Source: Pseudomonadota bacterium
GTDB lineage: Bacteria; Pseudomonadota; Alphaproteobacteria; Rhizobiales; Beijerinckiaceae
Direction: 5' to 3'
DNA: 30,826 nucleotides
Assembly: GCA_023450615.1 (NCBI GenBank)
Contig: JAEXGT010000075.1
Location: 1-30,826, forward strand
Below are positions 25,408 to 30,826 of this stretch, in pieces. The position numbers were made by a program, and so were the translations under genes. The notes beneath the pieces are model-generated. The model was not told where the DNA came from. It did not search any database and was given only the letters and a program-made list of their open reading frames with translations. Within the stretch, counting starts at the first letter, position 1. Every line of letters begins with the position of its first letter.

Positions 25408-26253
25408 TTTCTTTGGCCGTCCCTTTAGCGGAGACAGCTTGCCGGACCATCGGTGAGCTGTTGTTCCGCCCTGCGCCAGCGAAATGGCATTCGCCGTCTC
25501 AAGGATGATCGGCACGAGCTCTGCGCGCACAGTATCAGCCGTCCAGCGACTGGTAGGCACGGAAACGTTGAGCGCCGCTATCGGATAGCCGTTCGCATCA
25601 AGGATCGGAGCCGCAGCGGAAATTTCGCCAATATAGCATTGCTCCTCAGCGATGGCGTAGCCATGGCTGCGGACTTGGTTCAATTCACGCTCAATGCCGG
25701 TGCGGGTCGCGATGGTGCGCCGGGTGTATTTTTGCAAATCCGTTCGATCGAGAACCGTTGCCGCTTCATTGCTGGGAAGGTGGGCAAGTATGGCTCGGCC
25801 GGAGGCGCTCGCATAAGCAGGTACCCTCGTGCCGAGAAAGATGTCCACCGATATGATGTGCTGTCCAGGGACGCGGGCGATGAAGACCACTTCGGTGTCG
25901 AGCAGTTCGGTGATGTTCACTGTCTCGCCGCAGCGCCGGTTCGCTTCATACAGCAAAGGCATGGCCTGTTGCAGCATGCTGTTTGCATTGAGATAGGAGA
26001 AGCCCAGCCCCAGCACTTTAGGGGATAGCGAAAACTTGCGCGTGGTTGGGTCCTTCTTGAGGTAACCCAATGTGTGAAGAGTATAAGTGAATCGCTGCGC
26101 GGAGCTCTTGTCGAGCCCAGCCGCTTCAACAACCTCTGAAAGGCTCATTGCGCGCTTTTCGCGGTCGAACGTCTGAAGGACCTGAAGGCCTTTCTCGAGG
26201 GAACCGACGAACAGGCTCGATTCTCTCGCCTTTTCGAGTTCAAGGTCGTTCAT
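25399..26253 (-). CDS. IclR-family transcriptional regulator
   Basis: This is a 284-residue regulator. The N-terminal winged helix-turn-helix spans about residues 17-77 (SLEKGLQVLQTFDREKRAMSLSEVVEAAG, DKSSAQRFTYTLHTLGYL). The IclR effector-binding domain spans about 90-265 (GETVNITELLDTEVVFIARVPG, RVPAYASASGRAILAHLP, YAIAEEQCYIGEISAAAPI). It ends in a basic tail (KGRPKKSG). I chose the ATG at 26253, which has GGAGCAGAAAGAGAC upstream. Two earlier in-frame codons have no ribosome site. It is divergent from the enoyl-CoA hydratase and probably controls that gene, its own gene and the ligase operon, through the TATCT elements described separately. The ligand is likely a pathway intermediate. Confidence 0.92.
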   Translation of the reverse strand: MNDLELEKARESSLFVGSLEKGLQVLQTFDREKRAMSLSEVVEAAGLDKSSAQRFTYTLHTLGYLKKDPTTRKFSLSPKVLGLGFSYLNANSMLQQAMPLLYEANRRCGETVNITELLDTEVVFIARVPGQHIISVDIFLGTRVPAYASASGRAILAHLPSNEAATVLDRTDLQKYTRRTIATRTGIERELNQVRSHGYAIAEEQCYIGEISAAAPILDANGYPIAALNVSVPTSRWTADTVRAELVPIILETANAISLAQGGTTAHRWSGKLSPLKGRPKKSG

Positions 26254-26331
26254 TGTCTCTTTCTGCTCCAAAGCTTTTTTATAACTGTGGCACATAAATC
26301 AGGTTCAGCCGAGAATGTCATCAATAGGCTA

Positions 26332-26380
26332 TTGACACAAAAAAATATCTCATAGCAATATCTGATACCTTGATTAGATA
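26332..26380 (+). promoter_or_regulatory. Hydratase promoter with tandem ATATCTSATA repeats
   Basis: TTGACA (26332-26337) and CAATAT (26356-26361), 18 bases apart, form a good sigma70-like promoter ending about 40 bases before the hydratase ATG. Two near-identical 10-mers, ATATCTCATA (26345-26354) and ATATCTGATA (26358-26367), repeat with a 13-base period over the spacer and -10 box. An inverted AGATA follows at 26376-26380. This is a good candidate for the operator of the divergent IclR protein. Confidence 0.5.
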
Positions 26381-26399
26381 CGATGCTGAGAGATCGAAC

Positions 26400-27179
26400 A
26401 TGGCCTACACGTGGATCCTGGTTGAGACAAAGGAGGCCGTCACAACGATCGTCCTCAATCGCCCCGATGTCCTCAATGCTTGGCATGCGGCAATGCGGGC
26501 CGAGGTTGTTGCGGCTCTGCAGGCGGCGGACAAGGATCCTCAGGTCAAGGCAATCATTCTCACTGGCGCCGGAGACAGAGCCTTCTGCGCAGGTCAGGAT
26601 CTTTCAGAAACCATGGCGTTCAGCGGTGGCGCCGAGGCGCATAACTGGCTGGAAGGCTGGACCCGCTTCTATGAGGTCATCCGCGGACTGGAGAAGCCCC
26701 TCGTCGCAGCGTTGAACGGCACCGCAGCAGGATCCGCATTCCAGGTTTCAATCATGGCGGATGTTCGCGTAGGCCACTCTGGAGTCAAGATGGGGCAGCC
26801 TGAGATCAACTCAGGAATCCCTAGCACGCTCGGGCCTTGGTTGATGATCGATCGACTCGGTATATCGCGAACTGTCGAGCTGACGCTCAGCGGGCGGATG
26901 ATGGACGCGGCCGAGGCGCATGCCAATGGGCTAATCCACTATCTCGTGTCGTCGGAAGAGGTCATGCCGAAGGCGCGCGAAATCGCTCTTCACCTCGCAT
27001 CGAAGCCCCCAGGTGCCATGCGGGAGAACAAGCGCCGGTTCCGCGATATTACGGAAGCCGGCTTCCGCGAGGCGTTGTCTGCGGGACATAAGATGCAGGC
27101 GCGGGCATTCGCGAGCGGAGAACCTCAGGCCTCCATGGAAAAATTCTTTGAGGAGAGGTCGCGGCGGAAGTCGGCCTAG
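26400..27179 (+). CDS. Enoyl-CoA hydratase/isomerase (crotonase family)
   Basis: The 259-residue protein is of normal crotonase length. The oxyanion-hole segment DRAFCAGQDL lies at 59-68 and the second one (NGTAAGSAFQ) at 106-115. Both glutamates of classical hydratases appear present: E135 in GQPEINSG and E160 in TVELTLSG. A true hydratase, rather than only an isomerase, is therefore plausible. GAGAG precedes the ATG at 26400 by about 8 bases. The frame runs up to a TTG at 26370 within the operator region, which I reject as a start. In this cluster it would act on the CoA thioester made by the CaiC-like ligase, much as CaiD does in carnitine metabolism, though the substrate is not known. Confidence 0.9.
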   Translation: MAYTWILVETKEAVTTIVLNRPDVLNAWHAAMRAEVVAALQAADKDPQVKAIILTGAGDRAFCAGQDLSETMAFSGGAEAHNWLEGWTRFYEVIRGLEKPLVAALNGTAAGSAFQVSIMADVRVGHSGVKMGQPEINSGIPSTLGPWLMIDRLGISRTVELTLSGRMMDAAEAHANGLIHYLVSSEEVMPKAREIALHLASKPPGAMRENKRRFRDITEAGFREALSAGHKMQARAFASGEPQASMEKFFEERSRRKSA

Positions 27180-27243
27180 CCTTCAATAAAAATAAGCCCT
27201 CGAACGGCAGAAGGCCAATAATGACTAGAAAAAGGGAACAGTC

Positions 27244-28311
27244 ATGTCGAATGATGTCGAGAAGGGCGTTTCGCGCCGTTTAATTTTGAAGTCAATGGCA
27301 GTGGCAACTGCAAGCCTGCCCATGCCGTTCATCGCCCGCACAGCCTCAGCGGCGGAAACGCTCGTCATTCGTGATGCGGGTGGACTTTATCAGACTGCCG
27401 TCGTCGAAGCATTCTACAAGCCGTACACCAAGGAGACCGGTGTCCAGATCGTTCCAGCGTCGGCCACGACCGACCCCCTCGCGCAAGTCAAAGCCATGGT
27501 CGACGCCAAGTCGTACACCTGGGACGTTGTGCTGAACCGTGTGGGTGGAGCCGAACTGCTCGGTGCGCAGGGTTATCTGGAGGAGATCGACTGGTCGGCC
27601 TCCGCGATGAACGATCTCATCCCCCGTGCTCGTAGCAAGTACTTGATGGGCACTGACGTCTTTGCATCGGTCTTCGGCTATCGGACCGATACGGCGAAGA
27701 GAGAACCCAACAGCTGGGCTGATTTTTGGGATGTGCAAAAGTTCCCGGGCCGCCGCTCGCTCAGTAAGAATGCGATCGACACTCTTGAGCAAGCATTGCT
27801 GGCTGATGGGGTCGCGCTGGACAAGCTCTATCCCCTCGATATTCCGCGTGCCCTGAAGAAACTTGACCAGATCCGTTCCTCTGTCGCGGTTTGGTGGACA
27901 GGCGGCGCTCAGGCCTCGCAGATGTTGAAAACCGGCGAGGCTGATCTGGTTGCCACTTGGAACGCGCGTGCTCAGGCGGCGATCGACGACGGAGCTCCCG
28001 TCAAGCTCGTCTGGAACCAGGGCTTGTATGGGATTGAAGGTTGGACGATCCCGAAGGGAAATCCGAAGCGGGCCGCCGGCCAAAAGTTCATCGAGTATTG
28101 CGCTCACCCGGAGCGTCAGGCCGCGTTTGCCAAGATCATCAGCTATGGGCCTACCAATCCGAAGGCCTTTGAGTTCATCGACAAGGCGCGCGCGGAAATC
28201 CTGCCCACCGCACCGTCCCACTTCGATAAGCTGATCTATCAGGATCATGACTACTGGAGCCAAAACCAGGAAGGGGCCCTGGAAAAGTTCAATGCATGGC
28301 TGCTTGGTTGA
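27244..28311 (+). CDS. ABC transporter substrate-binding protein, polyamine/PotD type
   Basis: This is a 355-residue periplasmic binding protein. Its N-terminus carries a twin-arginine signal (SRRLILK at residues 10-16, hydrophobic AVATASLPMPFIA, then cleavage near ASA-AET at 34-36). The mature part has ETLVIRDAGGLYQTAVVEAFYKPYTKETG and later WDVVLNRVGGAELLGAQGYLEEI, GADLVATWNARAQA-like and WTIPKGNPKRAAGQKFIEY segments typical of the spermidine/putrescine (PotD/PotF) group and its relatives for other small amines or organic compounds. AAAAGGGAACAG precedes the ATG. ATPase and permease genes follow directly, making a complete importer. The ligand is unknown but probably the compound degraded by the neighbouring enzymes. 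Confidence 0.9.
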   Translation: MSNDVEKGVSRRLILKSMAVATASLPMPFIARTASAAETLVIRDAGGLYQTAVVEAFYKPYTKETGVQIVPASATTDPLAQVKAMVDAKSYTWDVVLNRVGGAELLGAQGYLEEIDWSASAMNDLIPRARSKYLMGTDVFASVFGYRTDTAKREPNSWADFWDVQKFPGRRSLSKNAIDTLEQALLADGVALDKLYPLDIPRALKKLDQIRSSVAVWWTGGAQASQMLKTGEADLVATWNARAQAAIDDGAPVKLVWNQGLYGIEGWTIPKGNPKRAAGQKFIEYCAHPERQAAFAKIISYGPTNPKAFEFIDKARAEILPTAPSHFDKLIYQDHDYWSQNQEGALEKFNAWLLG

Positions 28312-28320
28312 GGCTTGGCT

Positions 28321-29451
28321 TTGAACACGCTTGCTGTTGAAACGAACTCGCGCATCCGGCTACGCCAGCCGGATGCAAAGCTGCGTTGCAAGGATCTGCG
28401 TAAGGTTTATGGCAGCGTCGTTGCTCTCGATACAACCAATCTGGAAATGCCCGAGGGTGAGTTCCTCACGTTGCTGGGGCCGTCTGGTTCCGGCAAGACG
28501 ACGCTGCTGATGCTGGTTGCCGGCTTGTTGGCAGCCGATAATGGGGAGATCTGGATCGGTGATACGCTTGCATCCAATCTTCCGAGCCATGCTCGCGATA
28601 TCGGAATGGTGTTCCAGAGTTATGCGCTTTTCCCGCATATGACCGTGTTCGACAATATCGCATTCCCACTCGAAATGCGACGTTGGAGCTCGGACAAGAT
28701 CAAGGCCGCCGTCATGCAGACTTTGGAGCTCGTTCGGCTTCCTCATGTGGCGGATCGCTATCCGCGTGAATTGTCCGGCGGTCAGCAGCAGCGCATCGCC
28801 CTTGCACGCTGCTTCGTCTACAAGCCGTCGATCATCCTGATGGATGAGCCATTGGGAGCTCTCGACAAAAAACTCCGCGACCAGATGCAATTCGAGATCA
28901 AGCAGCTTCAGGCCGAGCTCAATGCCACGGTCCTGTATGTCACGCACGATCAGGATGAAGCGATGGCGATGTCCGATCGGATCTGCCTTATGAACCAAGG
29001 CGGCGTCGAACAACTGGGCACACCTCAGGATCTTTACTTTCGGCCCGCTAGCCGGTTTGCAGCTGACTTTCTTGGGGAATCGAATCTTTTGCCTGGGCGC
29101 GTGCTCAAGGCTGGAGCGCGACCGGAAGCTGAGACGCTTGGTCAGCGTATTGCAGCTCTACCAACAGCCGATAACCTCACTGAAGGGCAGGCGGTTACCG
29201 TCATGCTCCGGCCGGAATCAATAGACATTCGTCCGAAGGCAGAGGCAGGTGGTCTGCCGGCCGTTGTCGAGATGGTAACGATGCTGGGCGGTGTGATCCG
29301 GACAGTTCTGCGCTTGAGTGACGGAACGGCAGTAACCAGCCGGATGCTGACGCGCCCGGGAGGCTATGTTCCGCAAACTGGCGAGGCGGTCTCCTTTCGA
29401 TGGCAGCCTGAAGCGCCGGTTCTGATCTCACGCGATACCACGAGAGCTTAA
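28321..29451 (+). CDS. ABC transporter ATP-binding protein, PotA type
   Basis: This 376-residue ATPase energises the importer. The Walker A motif is GPSGSGKTT at about 53-61, the signature LSGGQQQR starts at 151, Walker B/D-loop is ILMDEPLGALD around 172-182, and the switch His lies in YVTHDQDEA near 209. A C-terminal TOBE part (about 285-376) is typical of PotA and related transporters. No ATG lies near the N-terminus. Two TTG codons are possible, 28315 and 28321. GAGG, which overlaps the preceding stop, is 7 bases before 28321, so I prefer it. The gene is 9 bases after the binding protein gene and 3 before the permease gene, so the three are one operon. Confidence 0.92.
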   Translation: MNTLAVETNSRIRLRQPDAKLRCKDLRKVYGSVVALDTTNLEMPEGEFLTLLGPSGSGKTTLLMLVAGLLAADNGEIWIGDTLASNLPSHARDIGMVFQSYALFPHMTVFDNIAFPLEMRRWSSDKIKAAVMQTLELVRLPHVADRYPRELSGGQQQRIALARCFVYKPSIILMDEPLGALDKKLRDQMQFEIKQLQAELNATVLYVTHDQDEAMAMSDRICLMNQGGVEQLGTPQDLYFRPASRFAADFLGESNLLPGRVLKAGARPEAETLGQRIAALPTADNLTEGQAVTVMLRPESIDIRPKAEAGGLPAVVEMVTMLGGVIRTVLRLSDGTAVTSRMLTRPGGYVPQTGEAVSFRWQPEAPVLISRDTTRA

Positions 29452-29454
29452 GCC

Positions 29455-30826
29455 ATGAAGACAAGTCCAGGGTTGGTGCGTCGTACATGGCCGCTCTGGC
29501 CATTGCTGGTACTTTTACTGTTGCTCTTGGTTGTTCCCGTCGGTCAATTACTGACGGTGAGTCTGTACAACAGGCAGGGTGAGTTCACCACGGCGCATTA
29601 TGCTTCCTTGTTTCACTCGACGACATACCTGCGCATTCTGGCAAATACGTTCGAACTGGCCGGCTGGACGACAATCATCTGTATCGTACTCGGCTATCCG
29701 GTAGCCTACATGCTGGCCAACGCGTCGGGCAGAAGTCGCTCATGGCTTGCACTGATGGTCCTTCTGCCATTCTGGACGAGCTTCCTCGTCCGTACGTTTG
29801 CTTGGATCATCATGCTAGGCCGCAAGGGGCTCGTGAATTCGATCCTCGTGACTTTTGGCGTCAGTGATCCAGCTCCGCTCATCTACAACTATACCGGCGT
29901 TTTGATCGGCATGAGCCATGCACTCCTGCCGATTGCCATCTTGACCATGTCTTCTGTCATGGAGGGGATTCCCAAAGATCTCACCAAAGCCGCCGGTACT
30001 CTGGGCGCGCGACGGAGCCAAGCCTTTCTGCGGATCTACATGCCCCTATCTATGCCCGGAGTGGCCTCTGCCGCATTGATGGTGTTCATCTCCGCGCTCG
30101 GCTTCTTCATTACACCAGCGCTTCTCGGTGGCCCGCGAGAAACAATGATCAGTCAAGTGATCATCGATAGTGTCCAGACACTGTTGAATTGGGGGTTGTC
30201 TGCAGCCATCGCCACACTGCTTCTTGCGTCGACCATCATCGTATTCGTCATCTACGACCGACTGGTCGGGATTTCTTCGCTCTCCGGGAGCGAGGTGATA
30301 CGAAAGCCCGTTCGTAAGGACAGCATTTTCAGCGGACCAATGCGGAGGCTTGGCAAGTTCACCGTTGCAAAGCTCGGCATCGTCCTTGATGTATTGGATG
30401 ACATATTCTCACGAGGAGGCGATCTGAAGAGGCGTCGGTCGCCAAAATTCTCTGCTGTCATCGCGGTCTTGGTACTGGCTTTCCTTGTCCTCCCGAGCCT
30501 GGTGCTCATTCCTGTTTCGTTTACCGAAAGCAATTTCTTGGAATGGCCGCCGCAAGGCTTCACCACGAAATGGTACCAAGCTTATGTGGAATCCCCGCTC
30601 TGGCTGAGCGCGACGTGGCGTTCGCTGGGGGTGGGACTGGTGAGTGCGGCGCTCGCAACCTTGATCGGCGCTCCCGCAGCGTTTGTTCTGGCCAAGCGGC
30701 GTTTCCCTCTGCGCGGAGCGGTCTTTGCGCTCATCCTCGCGCCTATGATCTTGCCACGCATGATCGTTGCTCTGGCGCTCTTCTACCTCTATGCGCAGAT
30801 CGGTTTGGTCGGCAGCAGCTTCGGAC
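29455..30826 (+). CDS. ABC transporter permease with two fused membrane domains (PotB-PotC-like), partial
   Basis: An ATG at 29455 opens a frame that stays open to the window end: 457 codons and no stop. Residues 1-270 form one complete PotB-like domain with about six helices and the EAA-type loop (MEGIPKDLTKAAGTLGA, near 170-190). A charged linker (about 275-340, with KDSIFSGPMRRLGKF and GGDLKRRRS) follows. Then a second domain starts (LVLAFLVLPSLVLIPVSF near 345, RSLGVGLVSAALATLIGAPAAFVLA near 390), which resembles PotC and is cut by the window end. Most polyamine importers have two separate permease genes, so this is a fusion. Only the 3' end is missing, and a heterologous second permease gene is not needed. 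Confidence 0.88.
   Translation, partial: MKTSPGLVRRTWPLWPLLVLLLLLLVVPVGQLLTVSLYNRQGEFTTAHYASLFHSTTYLRILANTFELAGWTTIICIVLGYPVAYMLANASGRSRSWLALMVLLPFWTSFLVRTFAWIIMLGRKGLVNSILVTFGVSDPAPLIYNYTGVLIGMSHALLPIAILTMSSVMEGIPKDLTKAAGTLGARRSQAFLRIYMPLSMPGVASAALMVFISALGFFITPALLGGPRETMISQVIIDSVQTLLNWGLSAAIATLLLASTIIVFVIYDRLVGISSLSGSEVIRKPVRKDSIFSGPMRRLGKFTVAKLGIVLDVLDDIFSRGGDLKRRRSPKFSAVIAVLVLAFLVLPSLVLIPVSFTESNFLEWPPQGFTTKWYQAYVESPLWLSATWRSLGVGLVSAALATLIGAPAAFVLAKRRFPLRGAVFALILAPMILPRMIVALALFYLYAQIGLVGSSFG

Noticed and set aside
27179..27215. GCCTTC/GAAGGC arms as a terminator between the hydratase and binding-protein genes
   Set aside because: The arms are separated by about 25 bases with no T-run, so a functional hairpin is doubtful.
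27346..28263. 305-codon opposite-strand frame over the substrate-binding protein gene
   Set aside because: It has no motif and no upstream ribosome site of note. The sense strand carries a clear Tat signal and binding-protein pattern.
1..30826. Mobile elements, CRISPR arrays, tRNA or rRNA genes
   Set aside because: I saw no transposase-like product, spaced direct repeat array or tRNA-like cloverleaf in reading the window by eye. A dedicated scan was not possible.

Overview
The window reads as a chromosomal segment of an alphaproteobacterium, most likely a Hyphomicrobiales (Rhizobiales) member of the Microvirga/Methylobacterium/Bosea kind. This rests on moderately high GC, codon use, the style of the respiratory genes and a polyamine-type ABC transporter next to an IclR regulator. 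It is a gene-family impression, not a database match. I see no rRNA, tRNA, CRISPR array, insertion sequence or phage gene, and no gap over 300 bases without a gene.

Region 1 (1-1006) holds the 3' end of a YdeP/FdhF-type molybdopterin oxidoreductase gene, overlapped by fdhD, the sulfurtransferase needed to activate such enzymes. Region 2 (1100-7950) is a tight actABCDEF operon for alternative complex III, a quinol:electron-acceptor oxidoreductase that stands in for the bc1 complex. Region 3 (7978-12722) is a terminal oxidase. It has a monoheme cytochrome c lipoprotein gene on the opposite strand, then coxB with CuA and a C-terminal heme c, then a fused subunit I+III gene and a small membrane protein. 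Together regions 2 and 3 can carry electrons from quinol to O2 without complex III. The oxidase lacks the Lys of the K proton channel (Gln at position 354, Paracoccus numbering) and the subunit II Glu at that channel's entrance.

Region 4 (12747-18451) carries a DUF421 membrane protein, a large FecR plus VWA surface or secreted protein, and a CHASE2 adenylate cyclase. The last two look like a sensor pair in one transcription unit. Their junction holds a short ORF, and the FecR gene has a palindrome and an ambiguous start.

Region 5 (18521-30826) looks like one catabolic regulon for a nitrogenous, amine- or amino-acid-like compound. It encodes an ornithine cyclodeaminase/mu-crystallin family enzyme and a DAO-type FAD oxidase on the minus strand. 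Divergent from these are a CaiC-like acyl-CoA ligase, a P5CDH-like aldehyde dehydrogenase and a class III aminotransferase. An IclR regulator follows on the minus strand, divergent from an enoyl-CoA hydratase. Last comes a PotD/PotA/PotBC-like ABC importer whose two permease domains are fused in one ORF that runs off the window. The combination of oxidase, aldehyde dehydrogenase, transaminase, CoA ligase and hydratase suggests an oxidative route through an aldehyde and a CoA thioester. The substrate cannot be read from sequence alone.
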